From contig JALOBR010000098.1 of the NCBI GenBank assembly GCA_023228195.1, positions 1 through 5,061 on the forward strand: a DNA stretch of 5,061 nt, given 5' to 3'. Below the pieces are notes generated by a model. It was not told the origin of the DNA, made no database searches, and worked only from the letters and a program-made list of their open reading frames with translations. Positions 1 to 5,059 of the stretch are shown here, piece after piece. Numbering within the stretch: position 1 is the first letter of the stretch; each line of letters begins with the position of its first letter. Source of the stretch: Candidatus Omnitrophota bacterium. Lineage in GTDB: Bacteria > Omnitrophota > Gorgyraeia > Duberdicusellales > 4484-171. The translations under genes were made by a program, and so were the position numbers.

Positions 1-276
1 TCGCAGGGCCTCAAATGCAGGCGAGATTCCAGTGTCTCCGCTCACGCTTGCTGAATCCTGCGGCGAAAAGGTTGCCTTTGCCAACTGGGCCTCGGCATCG
101 CCTTTCTCCGCCTTGGCCCTGATCTCGGCGAGCTTCTTGCCGTCAGCGTCGCTTTGCTGAGCATATACTGTCTGGCTGACTAACGTTAGCGCCAAGACAA
201 AACCTAATAGAAATCTGTTGAATATACCTCCAGACGCACTTGGCTTTAATACGCACAGTTTTTTGAATGTGCTCAT
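1..276 (-). CDS. Secreted protein with Sel1-like stretch, 5' part only
   Basis: This is the first 92 codons of a minus-strand gene that runs off the left edge. The ATG at 276-274 is chosen because AAGGA lies 7 nt upstream (284-288 on the plus strand reads TCCTT). Residues 1-21 are a basic, rather long n-region. Residues 22-36 are hydrophobic, and V-Y-A at 37-39 is a good signal peptidase I site, so the product should be exported. The mature start contains KLAEIRAKAEKGDAEAQ (about 48-64), which resembles the opening helix of Sel1-type repeats (AEKGDAEAQ followed by LG..Y). The expected LG..Y continuation is missing: a Ser/Asp/Gly-rich stretch follows instead. Sel1 assignment is therefore tentative, and the stretch may be a linker. 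The first 60 bases are about 58% G+C by hand count, clearly above the spacers and neighbouring genes. Function unknown. Confidence 0.65.
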   Translation of the reverse strand, partial: MSTFKKLCVLKPSASGGIFNRFLLGFVLALTLVSQTVYAQQSDADGKKLAEIRAKAEKGDAEAQLAKATFSPQDSASVSGDTGISPAFEALR

Positions 277-361
277 TTTATTTTCCTTTTTTTGACAACG
301 TTTGAACTCAAACTGCTGCACCTTTCCTAAAAACCCAACAAATAACATTTGCTTTTTAAAT

Positions 362-390
362 AGTATATCTTTGTATCCTGGCTGGCACAA
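362..390 (-). promoter_or_regulatory. Possible sigma70-type promoter for the secreted-protein gene
   Basis: On the minus strand, TTGTGC (390-385) is followed after exactly 17 nt by TATACT (367-362). The -10 box matches consensus at 5 of 6 positions, the -35 box at only 3 of 6. Transcription would start near 355 and give a leader of about 79 nt containing a small inverted repeat (GTTTGA-GT-TCAAAC, 313-300) and the ribosome binding site. The region is AT-rich, so a chance match is quite possible. Confidence 0.35.
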
Positions 391-605
391 GATTTTTTTT
401 CGAAAGGAAATAGTTAGAATAAATGAACACTTTAATGGGTTAATATTATATAGATGACTTGGTTCAGAGAAGTTTCCTAAACAGCCTGCCGAGCAGAAAT
501 TTTTATTACGAAGCCAATAGATTGAATACCATAAGTCCTTACTAGGATGACAAATAAAGACGCCCTGATTACTAATTCCCGCGATTCAGAGAGGTAATTC
601 CTATC
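391..605. other. Intergenic stretch with no recognisable gene
   Basis: This is most of the spacer between the channel gene's end and the secreted-protein gene. I see no convincing ORF, tRNA or known RNA structure on either strand. The only element I can place is the half-terminator copy at 550-572. TATAAT occurs on the minus strand near 450, but no decent -35 box sits at the right distance. Confidence 0.5.
550..572 (-). repeat. Half-copy of the tRNA-His terminator
   Basis: These 23 bases match 2322-2344 at 22 of 23 positions (only 561 differs, C for A). At 2322-2344 the sequence is the T-rich tail plus one arm of an intrinsic terminator. Here the partner arm is absent. Only a weak alternative pairing, CTCTGA with TCAGGG on the minus strand, is possible. 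The segment lies downstream of the channel gene on the minus strand, so it may be a decayed terminator or the remnant of a dispersed terminator-like repeat. Confidence 0.6.
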
Positions 606-630
606 TGATTTAAAAGCATGCTACCATGCT
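606..630 (-). terminator. Weak intrinsic terminator of the channel gene
   Basis: On the minus strand AGCATG-GTAG-CATGCT (630-615) forms a 6-bp stem with a 4-nt loop, followed directly by TTTTAAATC. The stem begins inside the TAG stop codon (631-629) of the channel gene. Stem and T-tract are both short, so termination may be only partial. Confidence 0.4.
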
Positions 631-2011
631 AGGCATTTTCCCCGGACTGACTACCGTCTTTATTTTTTCCCCAATAGATAGTTCGATGTGGAAACGGTAT
701 TTCAATGCCAAGTTTGTCAAAACGATTCTTGATGCGCCTTTTAAACTCTCTTGATACATCCCACTGCTTCATGGGAAGCGTCTTTATCCGAAATTTGATT
801 ATAACGGCTGAATCTAAAAAGTTGTCCACTCCAAACATTTCTAGATCATCTAATATAAAAACACCGTAGTATTTATCCTCGCGCATCTCTTTGCCGATCT
901 CCTTGATAACGTCCATAACCTGATCAACGTTTTCTTTATATGCAATTCCCATATCTAATAACGCGTGAGCGTACTCTTTTGTATAATTTATAACTGCTTT
1001 TATTTCCCCATTTGGAATTATTATTACATGGCTTTCAAGGTCTCGTAATGTCGTTATCCTCAAATTAATATCCGCAACAAGACCGGAATATTCTCCTATT
1101 TTCACCACGTCATCGATCCTATACTGATCTTCTATGAGTATAAAAAAACCGCTTATTACGTCTCTAATGAGGTACTGTCCCCCAAACCCAAATGCAATAC
1201 CAACTATGCTGGCACCCGCAATAAGAGGAGCCACACTTACTCCGAAAGTCTCAAGAATAAAAAAAGACGCGGTTGTTATCGTTAATATAATACCAAGCCA
1301 GCCAAACATCCGGGCGAATGTCTTGATGCGAATAGCGACTTCTCTGCCAATAACAATAGATTTTTTTGTCAGGTGCCTCATGAAGATTTTAAGACCAAAT
1401 CTTAATACTAAGAGGACTATGAGGGCTAAGAACAATATCGTTAGAACGCCTGCAGCTTTTTTAGCCAGAGAAGTTTTGTCAATTTTTTCTTTCTGCAGAC
1501 TTTTCAGAGATTTCTGTAGGCTTTCAAGCCTGATTTCTTTTGCGGCTATCTGCTCCAACGCGATCTGCGCTTTCGATTCAGCAACACTTACCTTTTCACT
1601 GTATAGCTGCGCCTCCTTTTCTAATTTTTCAGCTTTCGTCTCAAGAATTCGCGATTTTTTTAATAATTCTGTGTCGCTTTTTGTAGCAGCTTCTTTTTTT
1701 AAGACCGCGGCTTCCTGTTTCGTTGCAGCAACCGCTTCTTTGTTTAACTGTACCTCCTGCTCCGCTTCCTTTTTTTCAGCTATCGCCTGCTCGGCCTGCT
1801 GCCTGACTTCCTTTACGGCCTCTTTTTTTTCTTTGATTATCTGTTGTGTGGCCGCAACATTCTCTTCTACCTTTGTAACCGATTCTTTCCCCGGAGCAGC
1901 ATCTTGTATTTTACCATTTGTTCTATTAACCGATGTCTCATCGGAAAATATCGAACGCACATTAAGGGTTAAAAAAATCAACAATGTTAAGATAATTATT
2001 TTTATCCTCAT
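629..2011 (-). CDS. MscS-family mechanosensitive channel with long periplasmic coiled coil
   Basis: This 460-residue small-conductance mechanosensitive channel would open under membrane tension to release solutes during osmotic down-shock. Residues 1-17 are a hydrophobic signal sequence. Residues about 45-178 are Ala/Lys/Glu-rich heptads, a long coiled coil placed before the channel. Membrane segments follow at about 187-207 and 233-252, then the pore helix at about 259-293, with the small-residue motif GASIVGIAFGFGGQ typical of MscS TM3 and the family stretch ISGFFILIEDQYRIDDVVKI. The beta domain carries RDLESHVIIIPNGEI (about 323-337). The C-terminal alpha/beta domain ends with IPFPHRTIYW (about 438-447), also usual for the family. 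E. coli MscS is about 286 residues, so the extra length is the coiled coil. In-frame ATGs exist at 2074 and 2032. I chose 2011 because it opens directly with the signal sequence and because the promoter at 2046-2018 predicts transcription starting exactly there. Family assignment is secure; the coiled coil's role is not known. Confidence 0.95.
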   Translation of the reverse strand: MRIKIIILTLLIFLTLNVRSIFSDETSVNRTNGKIQDAAPGKESVTKVEENVAATQQIIKEKKEAVKEVRQQAEQAIAEKKEAEQEVQLNKEAVAATKQEAAVLKKEAATKSDTELLKKSRILETKAEKLEKEAQLYSEKVSVAESKAQIALEQIAAKEIRLESLQKSLKSLQKEKIDKTSLAKKAAGVLTILFLALIVLLVLRFGLKIFMRHLTKKSIVIGREVAIRIKTFARMFGWLGIILTITTASFFILETFGVSVAPLIAGASIVGIAFGFGGQYLIRDVISGFFILIEDQYRIDDVVKIGEYSGLVADINLRITTLRDLESHVIIIPNGEIKAVINYTKEYAHALLDMGIAYKENVDQVMDVIKEIGKEMREDKYYGVFILDDLEMFGVDNFLDSAVIIKFRIKTLPMKQWDVSREFKRRIKNRFDKLGIEIPFPHRTIYWGKNKDGSQSGENA

Positions 2012-2017
2012 AATGTT

Positions 2018-2046
2018 ATTATATTCCCACATGGTAATCGTGTAAA
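2018..2046 (-). promoter_or_regulatory. Near-consensus sigma70 promoter giving a leaderless channel mRNA
   Basis: On the minus strand TTTACA (2046-2041; 5 of 6 to TTGACA) and a perfect TATAAT (2023-2018) are separated by exactly 17 nt. Six bases (2017-2012) separate the -10 box from the ATG at 2011, so the usual start distance puts +1 on the A of that ATG. No Shine-Dalgarno sequence lies at a normal distance. The promoter overlaps the two more upstream ATGs, arguing against them. Confidence 0.7.
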
Positions 2047-2096
2047 GCGAAATGCCGGTTTTGTAAACATGCAAAATTTAGCATCCTTGCTCAGGA

Positions 2097-2293
2097 GGGC
2101 AGGCATAATCCACAAGGGGACGGCCTCTCTATAAACAGCTCTTGAAAGGTTGGAGAACCCTTCTTTTTCCACTTCGAAGGGCAGACATATTCGACAAGGG
2201 GAAGGCCTCTCTAGATGCGGGTATTTTTGAATTTGAGAAGTTCCCCTATCTCCTTCGAAGGGCAGATATAATTCAGGAGGGGACGGCCTCTCC
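2097..2293. repeat. Three diverged tandem units, about 82-bp period
   Basis: Three copies of a 34-bp core lie at 2097-2130, 2179-2212 and 2260-2293, spaced 82 and 81 bp apart. Each begins GGGCAG and ends AGGGGA-N-GGCCTCTC(T/C). By hand, copy 1 matches copy 2 at 30 of 34 positions and copy 3 at 28 of 34. The bases between cores are also related: both end in TTCGAA just before the next GGGCAG, and the flanks of copies 1 and 3 share ACAGCT. In unit 2 the core can fold with its downstream flank: AGGGGAA at 2198-2204 pairs with TTCCCCT at 2241-2247, and TCTC pairs with GAGA closer to the loop. The block has no ORF. It resembles REP-type extragenic palindromic repeats, but the family is not identified. 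Confidence 0.75.
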
Positions 2294-2319
2294 GTTTACA
2301 GCTAAATGAAAATACGGGA

Positions 2320-2362
2320 CAACAAATAAAGAAGCCCTGATTACCGTTAGGAATCAGGGCTT
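2320..2362 (-). terminator. Strong intrinsic terminator after tRNA-His
   Basis: AAGCCCTGATT (2332-2342) and AATCAGGGCTT (2352-2362) form a perfect 11-bp stem with a 9-nt loop. Read on the minus strand, the stem is followed by CTTTATTTGTTG, a T-rich tail. On the plus strand it is followed by TTTAATCC, so weak bidirectional action is possible. It lies about 137 nt beyond the tRNA-His 3' end with the palindromic element in between, and is probably the end of the AsmA-like gene/tRNA-His transcript. Confidence 0.8.
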
Positions 2363-2384
2363 TAATCCTCTCTCCTCTCTGGCT

Positions 2385-2482
2385 AGAGAAGCGAATTACT
2401 GTCCAGCCTCGCTGTATATCAAGAAATTTTCTACGAAAATTTCTTGAACTCGGCTGGATAACATACTCTAATTCGCTTCGCT
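2385..2482. repeat. Nested palindromic element, copy A, beside tRNA-His
   Basis: Three perfect inverted-repeat pairs nest around one centre: GAAGCGAATTA/TAATTCGCTTC (2388-2398 and 2469-2479), TCCAGCC/GGCTGGA (2402-2408 and 2452-2458) and CAAGAAATTTTC/GAAAATTTCTTG (2420-2431 and 2435-2446) around a TAC loop. The whole can form a cruciform in DNA or a long hairpin in RNA. It starts about 17 nt past the tRNA-His 3' end. The central part (2402-2458) aligns with 4419-4476 at about 40 of 58 positions, so both belong to one repeat family. No protein is encoded, so any mobility would need an enzyme elsewhere. Confidence 0.8.
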
Positions 2483-2498
2483 CATAAGACTATGTAAG

Positions 2499-2574
2499 GG
2501 TAGGTGACGAGATTTGAACTCGCGACACCCTGAGCCACAGTCAGGGGCTCTATCCGGACTGAGCTACACCTACC
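2499..2574 (-). tRNA. tRNA-His (anticodon GTG)
   Basis: The minus strand folds into a full cloverleaf: 8-bp acceptor stem including the histidine-specific extra G-1 (2574) opposite C73 (2499), D stem GCTC/GAGC, anticodon stem CCTGA/TCAGG with loop CTGTGGC, 5-nt variable loop, and T stem GCGAG/CTCGT with loop TTCAAAT. The anticodon GTG is at 2538-2536. The G-1:C73 pair is the classic identity element for histidyl-tRNA synthetase. CCA is not encoded (C, T, T follow position 73), so a CCA-adding enzyme is needed. It lies 88 nt after the AsmA-like gene on the same strand and may share its transcript. Confidence 0.97.
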
Positions 2575-2662
2575 GAAGAAAACTTTTATCCAAGATTATC
2601 CTTATCTATCGGTTGCGCCTAAGCGTGCCGTTAAAATGCTCTTTTAAAAACAAAAATACTTT

Positions 2663-4168
2663 TTACTGTGCAGGTTGAACCTGCAGAGATTCAGTCTGAA
2701 CTTGATTTTCTGAATTCGCCTGAACATCTTGCGCTTGAGTTTGCGTATCTACTTGCGTACCGGAACCAGCGTTTTGTTCCGGAATAACGGCTGGCAGCTG
2801 CGATTGTGTTCCCGGCGCCGCAACCGGAACTCCTCCTGCTCCCGCCTGTGCCTGTGGCGTTCCTGATTGCTCTTGTTGCGCTGTCGGCTCTGTTGTTTGG
2901 TCCGGCTGATCCAAGGGTTTTTCCTCTTTATTTCCGCTAATTATGCCGCTCATTATGCCTACTACCCCTTTTATTGTATCTACAGTTGTGCCCTTAACAG
3001 TGCCAGCTGCATCTTTTGTCGTATCCACCGCCTTATCGATAGTTACACCCTTAACATCTTTTGTAGTTTCTGTAATTTTAGCTTTAGCTTTATCCAGAAT
3101 ATTAATTACAATGCTTCCTATGTCCAGCTTCATTTTGCCTTTAAATTCCGACTGGAGCGATGCAAAATCTAAATGAAAAGAGTCCATTTTTGTTCTAAGT
3201 TTAATGGGCAATACAGGCTTTCCCTCATCCCCTTTAAAAAAAGCAAGCATCGTTTTAAACGAATTCACACGAGAATCATTTTGCTTTTCTTCCGAAAATT
3301 CTATTTTTTCTAACGCCAAAACCGCTTCAATCACTAAATCATTGTTTAAAGAATTTATCTTGCTATCGAGAGAAAGTTTTGCGTCTTTTAAACCCAGGTT
3401 ATCCGGTTTCCAAAAAGGCGGATAATACTCGCTGAACATAATATAATCGGCATTATTTATGTTGAATTTTATATCCATATTCCTGTGATTATAATCAACC
3501 CAACCCTTAACTGTGATTACATTGTCCGATTTTATTTCACCTTTCTCCAGCGAAGCGTTTCCCTCTACGTAGAATTTGGGAAGTCCGGGGTAAATAAAAT
3601 GTTTTAATAGTATATCAACGTTTGTCAGGTTAAATATAACCGGATTGTCTTTAGTCAAATCTAGAATTTGCGCCGAAGCATTATTTACTAAAAGTTTACC
3701 TATTTTTACAGAAAAAGATTTTTTCTTAGATTCCTGGGATACCTCTGTAGCCTTAGCTTCTTCTGCCTGTACTGGCAAATTTTCTTCCTGCGTTGTTTTC
3801 TTTACAAAAAAAGGCGTAAGCGCAACTTTATCTTTTTCAATTGTTATCTTGAAATGTAAATCATTCACATAAACTCTGCTTAAACTTATACAACGGTTAA
3901 AAGGGTTAAATATCCCTAAGGAAATGTTTGCCTTGCTGAATTCAGCATCGCCGCATTTAAACCCTTTAACCACGACGGTAAACGGAAACCTGAATGAAAC
4001 CGAAGAGATGTCCGCCTCGGCAGCAAAGTTTGTTTTTATGTAATTTCTTAACATATTTTTGCCGTTTATATTAAGAAAGATAAATACAACCAAATGCACT
4101 ATGGCAATAAGTAATATAAGCGCTGCCAAAATAACGGTTATTTTCTTTTTTCTAATATTTATTTTCAT
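2663..4168 (-). CDS. Membrane-anchored AsmA/DUF748-like periplasmic protein
   Basis: This 501-residue protein has a short basic N-terminus, one membrane helix (about 10-32) and a long periplasmic part. Its layout matches the AsmA superfamily: anchor, then short beta strands (SVSFRFPFTVVVKGFKCGDAEF, about 57-77), then a block typical of DUF748-like proteins, FSVKIGKLLVNNASAQILD...NPVIFNLTNVDI (about 152-186). AsmA-type proteins such as E. coli TamB, YhdP and YdbH are linked to outer-membrane biogenesis and lipid transport; that role is inferred here. Residues about 361-403 are a Thr/Lys/Asp/Val amphipathic repeat (TKDVKG, TKDAAGTVKG, VDTIKG) resembling LEA or apolipoprotein helices. Residues about 413-501 are a disordered Gln/Pro/Thr/Ala-rich tail. 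The ATG at 4168 has AGGA (4179-4176) 7 nt upstream. The superfamily is fairly sure; the subfamily and partner are unknown. Confidence 0.8.
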   Translation of the reverse strand: MKINIRKKKITVILAALILLIAIVHLVVFIFLNINGKNMLRNYIKTNFAAEADISSVSFRFPFTVVVKGFKCGDAEFSKANISLGIFNPFNRCISLSRVYVNDLHFKITIEKDKVALTPFFVKKTTQEENLPVQAEEAKATEVSQESKKKSFSVKIGKLLVNNASAQILDLTKDNPVIFNLTNVDILLKHFIYPGLPKFYVEGNASLEKGEIKSDNVITVKGWVDYNHRNMDIKFNINNADYIMFSEYYPPFWKPDNLGLKDAKLSLDSKINSLNNDLVIEAVLALEKIEFSEEKQNDSRVNSFKTMLAFFKGDEGKPVLPIKLRTKMDSFHLDFASLQSEFKGKMKLDIGSIVINILDKAKAKITETTKDVKGVTIDKAVDTTKDAAGTVKGTTVDTIKGVVGIMSGIISGNKEEKPLDQPDQTTEPTAQQEQSGTPQAQAGAGGVPVAAPGTQSQLPAVIPEQNAGSGTQVDTQTQAQDVQANSENQVQTESLQVQPAQ

Positions 4169-4184
4169 ATGCTTATCCTGGGTT

Positions 4185-4213
4185 ATTATAAACTATATTC
4201 AATAAGTTATTAA
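4185..4213 (-). promoter_or_regulatory. Possible promoter of the AsmA-like gene
   Basis: On the minus strand TTAATA (4213-4208; 4 of 6 to TTGACA) precedes a perfect TATAAT (4190-4185) by exactly 17 nt. Transcription would start near 4178, giving a leader of only about 10 nt and beginning inside or at the edge of the AGGA ribosome binding site. The region is AT-rich, so chance matches are a concern; the gene might also be read from farther upstream through tRNA-Arg. Confidence 0.45.
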
Positions 4214-4276
4214 ATGCCACGTAGCATGCTAATTGCATAATGTGTAATTACGGTTTTCTAAGATAGTTTTAAGTCG

Positions 4277-4296
4277 TAGCTGCACGAATTAGCTGC
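4277..4296. repeat. Short direct repeat downstream of tRNA-Arg
   Basis: TAGCTGC occurs at 4277-4283 and again at 4290-4296, 13 bp apart, in the 146-nt spacer between tRNA-Arg and the AsmA-like gene. On the minus strand a T-rich run (ATTATTATTAG) lies between the tRNA 3' end and these repeats. I see no strong terminator hairpin here, so read-through into the AsmA-like gene is possible. Significance is uncertain. Confidence 0.3.
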
Positions 4297-4314
4297 GAAC
4301 TAATAATAATCATA

Positions 4315-4388
4315 CGCGCCCGGCGTGAATTGAACACGCAACCTACTGCTTAGAAGGCAGTTGCTCTATCCAATTGAGCTACGGGCGC
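4315..4388 (-). tRNA. tRNA-Arg (anticodon TCT)
   Basis: The minus strand folds into a complete cloverleaf: acceptor GCGCCCG/CGGGCGC with discriminator G (4315), D stem GCTC/GAGC, anticodon stem ACTGC/GCAGT with loop CTTCTAA, variable loop AGGTT, and T stem GCGTG/CACGC with loop TTCAATT. The anticodon TCT (4354-4352) reads AGA and AGG. CCA is not encoded (T, A, T follow). Its 5' end is copied at 4559-4546 on the far side of a palindromic element, and that element lies immediately upstream of the tRNA, where its promoter would be expected. Confidence 0.97.
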
Positions 4389-4393
4389 AAGCT

Positions 4394-4499
4394 GTAAAAA
4401 TATCAATTTATCCAATTGTCCCACCTTACTATACATCTGAAAATTTTCATAGAAAATTTTCAGAATTCGGCAGGATTAATTCGCGCTATTATTTTTACT
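4394..4499. repeat. Nested palindromic element, copy B, beside tRNA-Arg
   Basis: Outer arms GTAAAAATA (4394-4402) and TATTTTTAC (4491-4499) enclose a central hairpin: CTG-A-AAAATTTTC (4437-4449) pairs with GAAAATTTTCAG (4453-4464) around an ATA loop with one bulged A. An imperfect middle pair, TCCCACC/GGCAGGA (4419-4425 and 4470-4476), occupies the place of the TCCAGCC/GGCTGGA pair in copy A. Near the base of the central hairpin copy A has CAAG/CTTG and copy B has CTG(A)/CAG, so pairing is kept although the bases differ. The outer arms of the two copies are unrelated. Confidence 0.75.
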
Positions 4500-4534
4500 T
4501 CACGCTCGCCTCACTTCGCGTTTGTAAAAATAAT
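4489..4534. repeat. Second stem-loop abutting palindromic copy B
   Basis: ATTATTTTTAC (4489-4499) and GTAAAAATAAT (4524-4534) form a perfect 11-bp inverted repeat. An inner pair, ACGC (4502-4505) with GCGT (4518-4521), extends the hairpin. The left arm is also the right outer arm of copy B, so the two foldings compete for the same bases. The stem is AT-rich and no clean T-tract follows on either strand, so I do not call it a terminator of the TPR gene. Confidence 0.6.
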
Positions 4535-4621
4535 GTGCTTATTAAAGCTAAGGGCGCAAAACAAACCAAACACTATAAGCTCCACTTATAAAAATAGCGG
4601 TCAGACTTTTTTAAAAACAGG

Positions 4622-5059
4622 TTATTCGCCGGACTTCTTCTCTTCTTCAATTATAAACGTCTTGGGCTTAGCTCTTTCCAAATTCATCAAATCCGCCCAA
4701 TACTGCAAAGATGTGCATTTGTCCGCCTGAATATCATAAATGCGGCCCAAATTTAATCTTGCCGGCATATAGCCAGGATCCAGGCTTAATACTTCTTTAA
4801 AATTCTCTGCTGCCTGGGCATAATTTCCGCGCATAGCATACATTACTCCTTTATTGTGCAAAACGAATTTATTGTATCTTGAAGTAAGCATCATGGCCAT
4901 CGAATATTCCTTGTTAGCTTTTTCAAAGTCCCCGCTCTTCTGCGCTTTTACGCCTTCATTAAAATACTTGTATGCTTCTTGTCTGGAAGCTATACCTTCT
5001 GCGTAAACAAAACCGGTAAACAATGCCATAATCAAAAATATAACTGAAACTTTTCTCAA
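4622..5059 (-). CDS. Small secreted TPR-repeat protein
   Basis: This 145-residue protein starts two bases from the window edge, so its ribosome binding site cannot be seen. Residues 1-20 are a classic signal peptide (MRKV basic end, hydrophobic core, V-Y-A site at 18-20), so it should be periplasmic or exported. No lipobox cysteine is present. Three tetratricopeptide units follow: about 29-62 (AYKYFNEGVKAQKSGDFEKA), about 63-97 (LHNKGVMYAMRGNYAQAAENF, ending in LSLDPGY) and a degenerate third at about 98-131 (ARLNLGRIYDIQADKCTSLQ). The tail is charged (EEEKKSGE). TPR folds serve as protein-protein docking surfaces; the partner is unknown. The start is likely because it opens the signal peptide. 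The next gene on this strand is tRNA-Arg, 233 nt downstream, past the palindromic element. Confidence 0.88.
   Translation of the reverse strand: MRKVSVIFLIMALFTGFVYAEGIASRQEAYKYFNEGVKAQKSGDFEKANKEYSMAMMLTSRYNKFVLHNKGVMYAMRGNYAQAAENFKEVLSLDPGYMPARLNLGRIYDIQADKCTSLQYWADLMNLERAKPKTFIIEEEKKSGE

Larger units (their letters stand above)
4377..4559. repeat. 14-bp direct repeats bounding a 155-bp palindromic insert
   Basis: AGCTACGGGCGCAA (4377-4390) and AGCTAAGGGCGCAA (4546-4559) match at 13 of 14 positions. The first copy is the tRNA-Arg 5' end (acceptor strand and part of the D region) plus two leader bases. The second lies beyond the palindromic element. The 155 bp between them (4391-4545) is almost wholly made of inverted repeats. 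This looks like a target-site duplication left by insertion at the tRNA's 5' end, or a recombination scar. No enzyme gene is inside. Confidence 0.55.

Noticed and set aside
1134..2045. 303-codon open frame on the plus strand opposite the channel gene
   Set aside because: It is antisense to a clear MscS gene, rich in Ser/Cys/Phe as expected from the reverse of A/K/E-rich coding sequence, and has no recognisable domain or ribosome binding site.
629..2074. Longer 481-residue reading of the channel from the ATG at 2074
   Set aside because: Its extra 21 residues precede the signal peptide, there is no properly spaced ribosome binding site, and a strong promoter lies inside the extension.
2097..2293. 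CRISPR array (34-bp repeats, 47-48-bp spacers)
   Set aside because: The repeats differ from each other at 4 to 6 positions, the spacers are related to each other, only three units exist, and no cas gene is near.
2606..2632. Small hairpin CGG-CGC/GCG-CCG between the AsmA-like gene and tRNA-His as a terminator
   Set aside because: Its stem is short with an internal loop and no T-tract follows on either strand.
2867..3176. Plus-strand open frames opposite the AsmA-like gene
   Set aside because: They are shadows of the low-complexity tail and repeat region on the other strand, with no start signals.
4222..4231. Palindrome TAGCATGCTA as an operator, similar to AGCATGCTA near 615-623
   Set aside because: A perfect 10-bp palindrome is common by chance, the copy near 615 is better explained as a terminator stem, and no regulator gene is nearby.
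4361..4730. Two overlapping plus-strand open frames (76 and 104 codons) across tRNA-Arg, the palindromic element and the TPR gene end
   Set aside because: They run through a tRNA, inverted repeats and the antisense of a real gene, and their products match nothing I recognise.
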